From positions 116,085 to 180,084 of the forward strand of contig JYPD01000025.1 of the NCBI GenBank assembly GCA_001567305.1: DNA of 64,000 nt, in the 5' to 3' direction. The notes below the pieces were generated by a model. The model worked only from the letters and a program-made list of their open reading frames with translations. It was not told where the DNA came from and did no database searches. The translations under genes and the position numbers were made by a program. Positions 1 to 9,633 of this stretch are shown piece by piece (within the stretch, counting starts at the first letter, position 1; every line of letters starts with the position of its first letter). The DNA is from a candidate division WS6 bacterium OLB21 (GTDB lineage Bacteria; Patescibacteriota; Dojkabacteria; B142; OLB20).

Positions 1-2
1 CC

Positions 3-749
3 AATCACCCTGGAGTGGCGATGATTAATTCGCTAAGTACTTATGTCATCGGAGGAGAAATCTGGGTGTATGAAGAACTTCCATCCAAGTATCTTGAATT
101 TGATTTACCTCCACAAAAAACGAGAGAGCTATTCGCCGAAAAAGGCTGGAATACAGTCGTAGGTTTTCAGACTCGTAATGCAGCCCACCGTGCTCATGAA
201 TTCATTCAAAAGATGTGTCTTGAATTTGTTGATGGGTTATTCATTAATCCAATCATAGGCAAAAAGAAGAGCGGGGATTTTACAGACGAGGTCATCTTAG
301 CTGTCTATAAAATGCTGGTAAGAGATTTTTATCCTGCCAACTCTACTGCTATCGGTGTTTATAGTTCGAGAATGCACTATGCTGGTCCCAAAGAGGCAAT
401 CTTTCATGCGATAGTTCGAAAAAACTTCGGTTGTACACATTTTATTGTGGGTAGAGACCATGCCGGCGTGGGCGACTATTACGACAAATTTGCAGCACAC
501 AGAATATTCGATGAGTTTGAAGATATCGGAATTGTACCTATGCGAGTAAGTAATGCCTTCTTTGATAAAAAATCCGATATGTATACGACTCAAAAGGCGT
601 CACCATTCGGACCAGAACATTGGATTTCTCCTAGTGGGACAGAAGTGCGCAGACTAATCAAAGAAAAAAATTATAAAGACTTGAAGTATATTCTTCGACC
701 AGAAGTTTTGGAAGAAATTCTTAAGTTCAAAGAGCCCTTCGTGTTATAG
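3..749 (+). CDS. sat: ATP sulfurylase (sulfate adenylyltransferase), 5' end outside window
   Basis: Makes adenosine 5'-phosphosulfate (APS) from ATP and sulfate in the cytoplasm. The frame is open from base 3, so the N-terminal part lies upstream of the window. Visible family signatures are HPGV at the very start, QTRNAAHRAHE (the QxRNxxH nucleotide-binding motif; the usual Pro after Asn is Ala here), GRDHAGVGDYY (the HxGH-like loop region) and SPSGTEVRRLI near the C-terminus. It stops 20 bp before the APS kinase gene, with a sulfotransferase next, so its likely role is supplying PAPS for sulfation rather than sulfate reduction; no reductase is seen. The GTG at 15 and ATG at 21 are internal codons, not starts. 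Family assignment is firm. Confidence 0.95.
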   Translation, partial: NHPGVAMINSLSTYVIGGEIWVYEELPSKYLEFDLPPQKTRELFAEKGWNTVVGFQTRNAAHRAHEFIQKMCLEFVDGLFINPIIGKKKSGDFTDEVILAVYKMLVRDFYPANSTAIGVYSSRMHYAGPKEAIFHAIVRKNFGCTHFIVGRDHAGVGDYYDKFAAHRIFDEFEDIGIVPMRVSNAFFDKKSDMYTTQKASPFGPEHWISPSGTEVRRLIKEKNYKDLKYILRPEVLEEILKFKEPFVL

Positions 750-769
750 TAGATTTTTAATGCTTTAAT

Positions 770-1303
770 ATGAAGATAAGCAAGCCTTTCTGTCTTTGGT
801 TTACAGGACTTCCTTCATCCGGAAAGACAACAACAGCATTAGCATTGAAAGATAAATTTACAGAGTCTGGAATAAATATCGTACATCTAGATGGAGATGT
901 GGTTAGAAAGGGATTAAATTCTGACCTCGGTCTTTCTAAAGAAGATAGAGAAGAAAACAACAGAAGGGTTATTCATGTCTCCGAAATTGTTGTTGGTAGC
1001 GGCATTCCTGTAATAAGCTCTTTCATCTCTCCATATAAATCTACTCGAGATTTTGCCAAATTAACAATTCCAAATTATATTGAGGTGTTTGTAAATACAC
1101 CTTTAAAAGAATGTGAGAGACGCGATGTAAAGGGCCTTTACGCAAAAGCTAGAGCAGGTGAAATAAAAGGGTTAACCGGATACGACGACCCCTACGAAGA
1201 GCCTCTTGCTGCAGATATTATTCTGGATACTGTTGACCACGATCTAGAAGAAAATATGATTCAAATAATTTCCTTTCTAAGACAGCAGAATTTCATTAAT
1301 TAA
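770..1303 (+). CDS. cysC: Adenylylsulfate (APS) kinase
   Basis: Phosphorylates APS to the sulfuryl donor PAPS. The 177-residue length is normal for a free-standing CysC. Walker A is GLPSSGKTT at residues 13-21, followed by LDGDVVRKGLN (APS-binding DGD) around residue 40 and SSFISPY around residue 85; KGLYAKARAGEIKGLTGYDDPYE is represented by its KGLY and GLTGYDDPYE parts. ATG at 770 follows the ATP sulfurylase stop by 20 bp, and the sulfotransferase starts 11 bp after this gene, so the three form one unit. All key residues appear present. No other PAPS user is visible in the window, so the sulfotransferase is the likely client. Confidence 0.95.
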   Translation: MKISKPFCLWFTGLPSSGKTTTALALKDKFTESGINIVHLDGDVVRKGLNSDLGLSKEDREENNRRVIHVSEIVVGSGIPVISSFISPYKSTRDFAKLTIPNYIEVFVNTPLKECERRDVKGLYAKARAGEIKGLTGYDDPYEEPLAADIILDTVDHDLEENMIQIISFLRQQNFIN

Positions 1304-1314
1304 TATCTTAACTA

Positions 1315-2214
1315 TTGAAAATGCAAAAACACATATACCACAAATATGTTTCAACGGATTACTTCAATATTGCTGTCAATATCTCTCTTCAAAACAATTA
1401 CTTGTACGTAGAAACCCCAAAGGTCGCTTGTTCAAAGATTAAATCGATTATTGAATGTATAGAACTGGGCAGAAACGATGTTTATGAACATAAAAGTCGG
1501 GATTTGATCCATCACAGGTCACATGCGCCTCTTCTGTCACCAAGACAAGTCTTTGACCTTGAGAAATTAATAACTGAAAGGAAAATGTATAAGTTCTGTT
1601 TCGTTAGAAATCCATATACAAGGATACTCTCTGCCTATTTGAACAAGATTGAAGCAAACGAACCTGAGAAATATCAAATACTTTATCAACTGGGTCACCC
1701 TGCTGACCTGAACATAAAACTGACATTTCATGAATTCGTAAGCGCCATATATGAGACACCGCTTGCACACCTAGATCCACATTGGAAGCATCAGTATTAT
1801 TTAACTTATCAAGATGATATTGATTATGATTATGTTGGAAAAATTGAGAATTTCCAAAAAGATTTCACTAACATCCTAAAAGTGATAAATAAGCGCAAGC
1901 TAGTATTTGACTTAGGTAGCAAGATCAATTCTACAGATACTGATAAGATGATGAAGAAGCTCTATACTCGAGAAATTCGAGACATGGTATATAATAAATA
2001 TCGGATCGATTTTGATTATTTTGAATATTCTCCAGAGCTAAGCGTTTTTCCCGGTGAGAAGCCAAAAACCTGCGAAATGTTTGTAGATAAAAAAGTTAAC
2101 GAAGATTATATTGGAGAGAGATATGCAGCACTTAAGGAGGAGATGGAAACGATTAATAGTACAAGACCTTGGAAAATGTATAAGAAAGTTAGAAAGACAA
2201 TATTAAAGCGATAA
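1315..2214 (+). CDS. PAPS-dependent carbohydrate sulfotransferase (HNK-1 / Sulfotransfer_2 type)
   Basis: Predicted to move sulfate from PAPS to a glycan. Two motifs fit the Golgi-type carbohydrate sulfotransferase family: TPKVACSKIKSI at about residues 34-45 (5'-phosphosulfate loop, PKVACT-like) and FVRNPYTRILSAYLNK at about 94-109 (3'-phosphate site, FVRxPxxRxxSAY). No signal peptide is evident. Start is TTG 1315 or ATG 1321; the difference is two residues. It directly follows the PAPS-forming genes and precedes a run of glycosyltransferases, which supports a sulfated surface polysaccharide as product. The C-terminal 60 residues are charged and resemble the amphipathic tails of glycan enzymes. 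Acceptor sugar cannot be read from sequence. Confidence 0.85.
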   Translation: MKMQKHIYHKYVSTDYFNIAVNISLQNNYLYVETPKVACSKIKSIIECIELGRNDVYEHKSRDLIHHRSHAPLLSPRQVFDLEKLITERKMYKFCFVRNPYTRILSAYLNKIEANEPEKYQILYQLGHPADLNIKLTFHEFVSAIYETPLAHLDPHWKHQYYLTYQDDIDYDYVGKIENFQKDFTNILKVINKRKLVFDLGSKINSTDTDKMMKKLYTREIRDMVYNKYRIDFDYFEYSPELSVFPGEKPKTCEMFVDKKVNEDYIGERYAALKEEMETINSTRPWKMYKKVRKTILKR

Positions 2215-2222
2215 GGGTTGTG

Positions 2223-2250
2223 TACAATAGCTGTCCAGCTACTTTATAAA
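2223..2250 (+). promoter_or_regulatory. Possible promoter for the GT-HAD fusion gene
   Basis: The 44-bp gap before ATG 2259 holds TACAAT at 2223-2228 and TATAAA at 2245-2250, the latter ending 8 nt before the ATG. A small palindrome, AGCTG-TC-CAGCT, lies at 2230-2241. No Shine-Dalgarno sequence precedes the ATG. A start of transcription at or just before the ATG would match other genes in this window. Weak, pattern-only evidence. Confidence 0.3.
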
Positions 2251-2258
2251 CTTAAGAT

Positions 2259-5200
2259 ATGGAAAAAACAAAAAAAGCAGCATGGCTGATTGATTATCCC
2301 ATCAAGGGGTCTGGAGGACATAAAACATTCTTCTACTACATTAATCATCTGATAGAAATTGGTTACGAAGTCGATGTATATGTCTATGATTTTCTTGGAG
2401 TAAATGCTTCACCAGCAACTGACCCGTCTTCACTTGCTGCAGTTGTAGCCGACTATCTTATCCCTAGTCGGGCAAACTTTTATTATGGTTGGAAACCTAA
2501 AGGAGTCTACGATTTCATGTTTGCAACTTGGTTCCCGAATGCACCTGTTGTAGCTGATTATCCCTACGCAAAGCACAAAATCTTTTTTGAGCAGGAGTAC
2601 GAACCATTCTTCACCATGATGGGTGATCAAACTATCAAAGCTCAAAATGCATATCATCTTGGGCTTACAGGTATAACTATGGGAGGATGGCTAGCAAAAG
2701 AGCTGACTGCAAAACATAACATGGAGGCATATCCACTCTATCTGGGAGCCGACTTAGACTCGTATTACGATAAAGGTCGATTTAGAGATAATGCTGTGTG
2801 TTTTATCTATCAGTCTAATAAGCCACGCCGTTGTCCGCAACTTACGATAGAAACGATAGATGTTTTGCACGCAGTTGATCCAAGCATTCGCATCTATACT
2901 TTTGGTGGTGAAGATGTGCCACCTGTTGCCGGAGCTACGCATCAAGGGTTATTGCGCATCAAAGACTTGAATAAACTTTATAATCAATGCAAGGTAGGCG
3001 TTGCTTACAGCACCACTAATCCTTCAAGAATTCCTTTTGAAATGATGGCTGCCGGATTACCTGTTGTTGAGCTTTATGCAGATAATAATCTCTACGATAT
3101 ACCTACAAAAGCTGCTTTGCTAGCAAAACCAGATCCATTTGCCGCAGCTACTGCTATCTTAAAACTACTCAAAGACGAAAAATTGTGGGCAGAAAAAGAG
3201 CCGAGGCGGCTTGGAATTTATGCGAACTAAGTCCTTAGACAAATCTGTAAAAGACTTCGCGAAGATTCTTTCTGATATTACTATCAGCAAGCAGAATCCG
3301 AATACCAAGATTGAAAAGCTTTATCTTGATAAACAGATTGATGCAGATCCGAGGTTGGTAAAGAAATATAATTATGTTAAAGCTACTCATTCAGACTTTC
3401 TAAAAACAGGAGATAAGCTCTCCTTTAACGGAAGCCTTACCAGATTCGCAAAGTATCAGGTCAAAAGAGCAGTAAGCCCGGTGCGTAGTTTCAAATCATT
3501 TGTCCTAAATCTTATTCAAAGTACTGTTTCTGTATCTAAGAACCTGATTTCCAGAGTTAAGCTGGAGCTGTTTATTCTGGGAAATACGAAACTATTCTCA
3601 AGCGACATCTTTGATACTTTAGTACGCAGAGAAGTACATCCAGATGAAATTAAGTTACGCTCAAGCTGGATGATGAAGCTAAAGTTTAACAATTATGCCA
3701 AGAGACTCTCAGTTTTAGAGCTCTTTGAACTCCGTAGATCAGTTGAATCAAAAATCGGGGCAGAGAATGTTGCTCAAGGAAAAGATCATGAATACGAACT
3801 TGAACAAGTATTTGAACAAGTATTACGAATAATTACACCAGACAGATCAAAGTTGTTCTACCAAGATAATGCTCGTCAGCTTGCTGAATGGGAAATGCAA
3901 CACGAAATGAAGGTACTTTATCCAGATCGATTTGGGCAATCCGTATTTAAACGGATTAAGGCCGAAACAAAAATTCTTTTGTCAGATTTCTATATGACTA
4001 AAGAGGCGCTGAATAAGATTCTGCCGCTTAAAGATATTCGTAGTGAAATCAAGCAGATCGTAAGTTCGGCAGACACAAGATTAAATAAAATCAGCGGTAG
4101 AGCTTATGATCACCTCCATAGAAGATTTAAGGTTAACCCTTCAGAGCATAAACATCTCGGAGACAACAAATGGTCTGATTTCGAGAAACCAGCCAGTATC
4201 GGAATTAAATCAGCATTGTTTATAAATCCAAAGGAGGAAGAAAAACGGGCAGCTCTCAATGAGGCATTTTCTCAAAGACTAAACAAAGAGGGCTTTCCAT
4301 ACAAAGAAGAAATGGAATCTTTACTAAATGAGATCAAAGTCCCAGAAGGATATTCCAAAGAAGAGTCTGAGTTATTCAAGTTGGGTACAAAATATTCCCC
4401 GATTTACTTTTTCTATGTTCTTCAGCTTTGGGAAACAGCTTATAAGCTTGGAATCGAAACAATCCACTACTTCACTCGTGAGGGCATATTCTTTAAAAAG
4501 ATTCACGATCAGTTCGCCAAACAGTCATTCTTTCCTTTTAAAGAAATTAAGTCAGATTTAATAGAAGTCAGCAGAATGTCTACTTTTGCAGCCTCTGTAG
4601 GTTCTGTTGAATTTTACGAACTTAAAAGAATTTGGAATCAGTACAAATATCAGTCAATTAATTCTTTTCTCGTTACACTTGGAATTGATCCAGCTCTATT
4701 TGCAGAAGATATTCAGAAGTTCAAGATTGATCCCGAAAAAGAGGTTGAAATTTGGAAGGTTGCCAAGTATCAGGACTTGTTTGCAGATAAAAATTTCGTC
4801 GAAAAAATTGCAAGGTATGCTCAATAAGAAAAGAGAGCTTCTTGTTGGATACCTACAGCAGAAAGGGATAAGTCAGCAATCCAAGCAGGTACTGGTAAGC
4901 GATATAGGTTGGAGAGGCACTATACAAGATAACATTGCCAGAATATTCAATCAGGTGGACTTTTACGGAGTTTATCTAGGCTATATTCACCCACTAAATA
5001 ATCAAGAATTTAATACATTCAAACATGCATACGGACCTTACTTTGTGAGTGATGCTCCGTACTTTATGCAAATGCTTCATGGTGGAGCAACTTTTGTTGA
5101 GATGCTTTCCACTTCCCCTGGCGGAAGCACAATAGGCTATGAACATGCGGATAAAAACAAAATTGTTGCCATAAAAGAAATCTCAAAAGTTGAAGACGAG

Positions 5201-5686
5201 TACATTCACAACAAATATGTTCGATTCTTCCAGGAAGGTGTAATTGCCTCGGTGGCAGCCCTTGCAAATTTTACAGACAAACATGCGCTACAGAGTTCCG
5301 AGGTGAGGCCTTATGTACTAAGGCTTATGGACGATTTAATCAAAAAGCCGAATTACTTGTTTAGTAAGATATTCTTTAATCTTACCTACAGTGAAACATT
5401 TGGGGTGGGTGAGTATTTCGACATGAAGAAGAGATCAACCCTGAAAAAACGAAATCTTGTTCTTGCCGTAATCTCCAAATCAAGAAGAGAAAATATCGAA
5501 GAAGCAGTAAATAAATCGCAATGGAAACAGGGGTTCTGGAGATACCAAGATAGGCTTGGCATATTCAGCGTAGCCAGTAAGGTTTATTATGATTTGCAAA
5601 ACGCCAGAAATGCTCTTGCTCCAAAAAGAAGGATATTGCAACTATTATCTAAAGTTGGGAAACTAAAAAAGAAAATACTTGGTTAA
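2259..5686 (+). CDS. GT-B glycosyltransferase fused to COG5610-type HAD hydrolase (two frameshifts)
   Basis: Restored, this is one protein of about 1,140 residues. Residues 1-330 resemble WsaF-like rhamnan glycosyltransferases: an N-terminal GSGGHKTFF loop, then NPSRIPFEMMAAGLPVVEL in the nucleotide-sugar domain. After a linker with amphipathic helices comes a HAD domain with SSDIFDTLVRR (nucleophile Asp), LLSDFYMTK and TREGIFFKK, and a C-terminal part with SDIGWRGT. Frame breaks sit at an A-run near 3193-3197 and another near 4804-4809. Across each break the sense is continuous (WAEK then a SLDKSVKDFAKIL helix; VEKIAR then NKKRELLVGYL), so they look like sequencing indels. The fusion is predicted to build and trim or modify a surface glycan. 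The alternative is two or three separate genes. Confidence 0.75.
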
Positions 5687-5695
5687 ATTAATACC

Positions 5696-6673
5696 TTGAA
5701 AATATCAGTCGTCATCAACACCCTAAATAGACCTGAACAGGTTTCCTTGTGCCTAGAGTCACTTAGACTCCAGACTTATAAGGATTTCGAGGTGATAGTA
5801 GTAGATCAGTCACGCAACAGGAGAACAAAAGAAGTCTGTAAGCCTTACAATCTTAAATACTACCGCATTAAAAAGCGCAATAACCTTTCAATATCCAGAA
5901 ATTTTGGAATCAACATGGCAGCAGGCGAGATCGTTGCCTTTATCGATGACGATGCACAGGCAAAAGAGGACTGGATCGAACGAATTTCAAATCATTTTTT
6001 GCAAGATGATAAACCTGGATTCATTGCAGGTAGAGTTATTGATGTCTCAGACAGTGAGAATCCCGTTACCCAGTTTCAAAACGGAATTGTTTCTGCCTTC
6101 GGCTACAGTGAAGATATCCGCCCCACAGATGAAAAAAGATATCAAAGGGGGCATGCAGGGTGGTATGTTCGACCGATGGGTGCAAATATGGTTTTTCAAA
6201 AAAAATCTCTAGAAAAAATCGGCGGATTCGATGAATTCTATGAATATATTCACGACGAAACAGATGTCGCAGTTCGGGTTATTAAGTCAGGGGATTATGG
6301 TTTGTATGATGATTCATTAATTGTTTATCACAACCCAGCTCTTGGTAGAAACCGTAAACGCAAAAGATTCAGTACAAATTGGTATGCACTTACAAAAAAT
6401 AACATATATTTTGCTCTTAAAAATGGATCTGGAATTTTGCCATTAAGGGTTTTAAGGTCTTTCTGGAGAGTACTTGGAGCTCGCGGACCATTCATTGCTT
6501 TGTTCAAGCTATTTTTGCACCGAAAAATTTCAATATTTAGTTACATGTTTGGAAACATTCGAAGCGGTTTAGGGCTTCTTAAAGGGTTCTTCTGGGGAAC
6601 GAGAAAAAAGAGGAAGCTTATGAAAGTTACTGAACCATCTGCATATTTATTGTTTGCAAAAAGACATGGATAA
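5696..6673 (+). CDS. Family 2 glycosyltransferase (GT-A fold)
   Basis: Transfers a sugar from a nucleotide donor to a growing glycan. The 325-residue protein begins with SVVINTLNRPEQV and has ISRNFGINMAAGEIVAFIDDDA at about residues 65-85, containing the DDD metal/nucleotide site, and YIHDETDVAVRVI near residue 190 (the ED-type catalytic acid region). The last 90 residues are basic and hydrophobic and could dock the enzyme on the membrane. The start is TTG at 5696, 10 bp after the fusion gene, with no strong ribosome-binding site. Its neighbours are all glycan genes. Donor and acceptor are unknown. Confidence 0.88.
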   Translation: MKISVVINTLNRPEQVSLCLESLRLQTYKDFEVIVVDQSRNRRTKEVCKPYNLKYYRIKKRNNLSISRNFGINMAAGEIVAFIDDDAQAKEDWIERISNHFLQDDKPGFIAGRVIDVSDSENPVTQFQNGIVSAFGYSEDIRPTDEKRYQRGHAGWYVRPMGANMVFQKKSLEKIGGFDEFYEYIHDETDVAVRVIKSGDYGLYDDSLIVYHNPALGRNRKRKRFSTNWYALTKNNIYFALKNGSGILPLRVLRSFWRVLGARGPFIALFKLFLHRKISIFSYMFGNIRSGLGLLKGFFWGTRKKRKLMKVTEPSAYLLFAKRHG

Positions 6674-7025
6674 ACAAAGTGAAAATGCCAAAATGTTTGT
6701 ATCTAGAATGAGAGAACTACTAAATGAAGAGGAACTGGGTGGCATGAGAAGAGAAGATGATCCAGATGTACTAATTCGCGAGTATGTATTGCCCGCTCTT
6801 GAATCAAGTAAGAATGTGCTTGCAGATTTGTACCATGACATTCATGGAGGTAGCGGACCGTTTGCTAAAATCAAACGCATAATAATAACCAAGGTTGCCA
6901 ACATCTCCAGAAATACTATGGAACGGAGTATGATATCCCAACAGAGATACAACGACATGGTTTATACTCTGCTTAAATATTTGTACGAAAAAAACAGTAC
7001 ATCTTCACCCAATAAGAAAAAATGA
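6666..7025 (+). CDS. Small helical protein of the glycan cluster, unknown function
   Basis: About 119 residues, charged and mostly helical, without signal peptide or membrane segment. The segment KIKRIIITKVANISRNTMERSMISQQRYND resembles, in pattern, the helical region found beside methyltransferases and glycosyltransferases of bacterial polysaccharide loci (basic amphipathic helix, then EQQxxFN-like stretch); only KRIIITKV and SQQRYND are quoted as the key parts. ATG 6666 overlaps the end of the preceding glycosyltransferase by 8 bp; a TTG at 6654 is the alternative. Its stop overlaps the next start (ATGA at 7022), so translation is probably coupled. I do not recognise a named family. Confidence 0.7.
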   Translation: MDKQSENAKMFVSRMRELLNEEELGGMRREDDPDVLIREYVLPALESSKNVLADLYHDIHGGSGPFAKIKRIIITKVANISRNTMERSMISQQRYNDMVYTLLKYLYEKNSTSSPNKKK

Positions 7026-9199
7026 GAATCCAAATTATTGGTCCCTTTGTTTCCGAATATTCTTTGGCCAGGGTAAATAGGGCAATAGCAGAAAAACTAA
7101 GACACGATCATAAAAATATAAAGCTTTCATTCTTCTCTCCAAAATATCTGTCAGGCAGTGCCGTAACCAAGTCCGATATAAAGAAGTATCCAATCCTGGA
7201 GACCCTTGTCGATGATATAGATCAAGAAGCAGATGTTCATCTTTATAGCGCTTTCCCAAAAAGCACTGCAGACAATTTAGGATTAGAGATGTTGTGTGGA
7301 AAAATTAATGCTGCCTTAATTGCATGGGAAGAAAGCGTTTTTCCAGAAAAATGGGTGCAAGAAATCAATATGCATCTTGATGCGGTTTTTGCAATTAGTA
7401 GCCATGTGGCAAGGATTCTTGAAAGATGCGGGGTAAGAGTGCCAATCAGCATATTAAGCTTAGGCGTTAGCAAAGTTGAAGCCGATAATAATTATAAACT
7501 TGACTTACAGACAAGCTTCAATTTCTTGCATATTAGCTCAGGCCATATGCGTAAGGGCTTAGACTTATTGTTGCAGGCTTTCGTAGAAGAGTTCTCGCAA
7601 TCTGATGAAGCTGGGCTAATTATCAAAGCACTTCCGAATCCGAATTTTAATGCCAAAAATTTCATTAAGAGTGCCAAAGGTGTCGAAGGTAGAGTTGTTC
7701 TAATTGAGGACAGTAATTTGTCAGATGCTCAAATTGCCAGTCTATATGAATATTCTGATTGTGTGGTGCTTCCTGCTCGTGTTGAGGGGTTTAATCTGCC
7801 TGCAGCAGAGGCGATGCTCTATGAACGACCTTTAATTACAACTGCCTATAGTGGTCATTTAGATTTTTGCAATGAAACCAATTCAAGATTACTACCATAC
7901 ACAATTGTGCCTGCAACAGGGTCCCACTTGGCACTACCGGGTTCAAAATGGGCTGAACCAGATATCTCGGCATTAAAAACCGAGATGAGAAATATTTATA
8001 AGAATCGAGAAGTTTTTAATCGTATGGTAGCTAAGGCTAGATCGGATATTAGCAATTTCACTTGGGATAATACTGCAAGTCGCTTGCTAGAACAACTTCG
8101 GCTTTACTTGGCTATCAAAAATGCCGGTTCAATAAAGCTAGACCTAGTAAGTCCTTTTTATTCTCAAGGTGGGGTTTCGGAGTATTCTGCTGATTTATAT
8201 CGTTCTTTGCCGAAGAATATTGAAGTCGAGATTCACGCTGATAAAACCAGTTCACCTACAAATACTTCTGAACCAGTAAAGCGAGATTGGTCTTCAGGGC
8301 GTGGCAAACAGCAAGAACTCATGTCGGCCTTGACTGGAAGGGACATAGTTCATATTCAATACCATACAGATTTCTTTCCGGTGTCAATTCTAAGAGATTT
8401 GATCGCAGTTCCAAGCAAGTGCATATTGACTCTGCATATCTTAACCGCTGAAATGACTAACACCGAAACAATTGAAGCCTTTAAAAAGTGCTCAAAGATT
8501 TATGTTCATAACCAAAGGGATTTTAATACTCTAGAATCAAAAGGGCTAAAGAATATTCAGTTGTTCACGCATGGAATAATAGATTTTCCAGATCACTTAA
8601 GGTCAATGCTTAGATCCAGAATCGGGATCTCTGCAACAAAAGTCATTGCCACACATGGGCTTCTTCACGATAGAAAAGGGGTACTTGAGCTGATAGAGGC
8701 ATTGGCGCTAATAAAATCGCAGATTCCGGATATTTTACTGTTATGTTTGACAGCGGTCAGCAGTCAATCTCTAAGCTCGCAGAGTATTTTCAAGAAATGT
8801 TTGAATCTTATCAGAGAAAGGAATCTTGAAGAAAATGTCATTTTTATTCCAGACTATCTTGCTAGAGAAGAAGTATTATTTGGATTACAGATGGCAGATT
8901 TAATTGTTCTTCCGTATGCAGAACTACCAGAAGGGTCGAGTGGCGCGATTCGTACATGCGCTGCTGCCAAGAGACCAATCCTCTGCACAGAGTCAACAAT
9001 ATTTACGGACTTTCCTGCTGCAGAGAGAATTTCTGATAATAATCCAAAAACAATTGCGGATGAAGTTATTGCGATGTTAAACGATGAGGGGCCCTTGCAC
9101 TCGGCTGAAAGCAAGGTAAGACAATTCGTTGCTTCAAACCAATGGAGGAATCTTTCGTTGGAGTATTTTCGAGACTTAGCTCAAATAAGTGCATCCTGA
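7022..9199 (+). CDS. Bifunctional glycosyltransferase with two GT4 (GT-B) modules
   Basis: The 725-residue protein holds two tandem GT-B enzymes. Module one, residues 1-365, has HISSGHMRKGLDLLLQAF, then LYEYSDCVVLPARVEGFNLPAAEAM, the EGFxLPxxEA donor-binding motif. Module two starts at about 372 with DLVSPFYSQGGVSEYSADL, then ATHGLLHDRKGVLELIEAL and VLPYAELPEGSSGAIRTCAA. The second module lacks a clear EGF(G)xxxxE motif and reads PEGSSGAIRT instead, as in glycosyltransferases acting on O-antigen repeats. Start ATG 7022 overlaps the previous stop by 4 bp. The 3' end overlaps the convergent GtrA-like gene by 19 bp. It probably adds two consecutive sugars. Confidence 0.88.
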   Translation: MRIQIIGPFVSEYSLARVNRAIAEKLRHDHKNIKLSFFSPKYLSGSAVTKSDIKKYPILETLVDDIDQEADVHLYSAFPKSTADNLGLEMLCGKINAALIAWEESVFPEKWVQEINMHLDAVFAISSHVARILERCGVRVPISILSLGVSKVEADNNYKLDLQTSFNFLHISSGHMRKGLDLLLQAFVEEFSQSDEAGLIIKALPNPNFNAKNFIKSAKGVEGRVVLIEDSNLSDAQIASLYEYSDCVVLPARVEGFNLPAAEAMLYERPLITTAYSGHLDFCNETNSRLLPYTIVPATGSHLALPGSKWAEPDISALKTEMRNIYKNREVFNRMVAKARSDISNFTWDNTASRLLEQLRLYLAIKNAGSIKLDLVSPFYSQGGVSEYSADLYRSLPKNIEVEIHADKTSSPTNTSEPVKRDWSSGRGKQQELMSALTGRDIVHIQYHTDFFPVSILRDLIAVPSKCILTLHILTAEMTNTETIEAFKKCSKIYVHNQRDFNTLESKGLKNIQLFTHGIIDFPDHLRSMLRSRIGISATKVIATHGLLHDRKGVLELIEALALIKSQIPDILLLCLTAVSSQSLSSQSIFKKCLNLIRERNLEENVIFIPDYLAREEVLFGLQMADLIVLPYAELPEGSSGAIRTCAAAKRPILCTESTIFTDFPAAERISDNNPKTIADEVIAMLNDEGPLHSAESKVRQFVASNQWRNLSLEYFRDLAQISAS

Positions 9200-9633
9200 A
9201 TTGCTTCTGCATCTTGTTTTTCTGGAGTCTTAAACACCCAAAGTTTGTAAACCAAAAAGGTCCAAGATACCTGAAGCCCAGTGACGACGATTTTTGCCGG
9301 AACAGGATTAAGAAACACCACATATAGAAGAAATCCAAGGATTGCATTATTCGTTACATAGTTGAATGAAGCAATACTTACATATCTAAAGAGCTTCTGC
9401 TTCTTCTTTTTCCCACCTGCCTTGAATGTCCAGTAATTTGAGGCAAGGAAGTTAAACACAAGTGATAGAAGCAAAGAGATTACATTTGCAGAAAGCGGGG
9501 CGACAGAGAATACAAAAATTAGTGTATTAAAGATTAGAAAATCCAGTCCAAACGAAGAAAAACCGACTATCAAATAGCGAACAAAGTTGATTCCCAAGGT
9601 TTTTCTTGCTCTGTTAACGAGTCTGGTTATCAT
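9181..9633 (-). CDS. GtrA-like four-helix membrane protein
   Basis: GtrA family (PF04138): small membrane proteins thought to flip or handle lipid-linked sugars for glycosylation. From ATG 9633 it is about 150 residues with four hydrophobic helices; the family start RYLIVGFSSFGLDFLIF and later NFLASNYWTFK and WTFLVYKLWVFK are typical. TTG 9648 would add five residues. The gene lies downstream of GT2 and GT4 enzymes on the same strand, the usual partners of GtrA proteins, and its start overlaps the restored end of the GT4 gene by about 20 bp. The tail overlaps the convergent gene by 19 bp. Lipid substrate is not known. Confidence 0.88.
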   Translation of the reverse strand: MITRLVNRARKTLGINFVRYLIVGFSSFGLDFLIFNTLIFVFSVAPLSANVISLLLSLVFNFLASNYWTFKAGGKKKKQKLFRYVSIASFNYVTNNAILGFLLYVVFLNPVPAKIVVTGLQVSWTFLVYKLWVFKTPEKQDAEAIQDALI

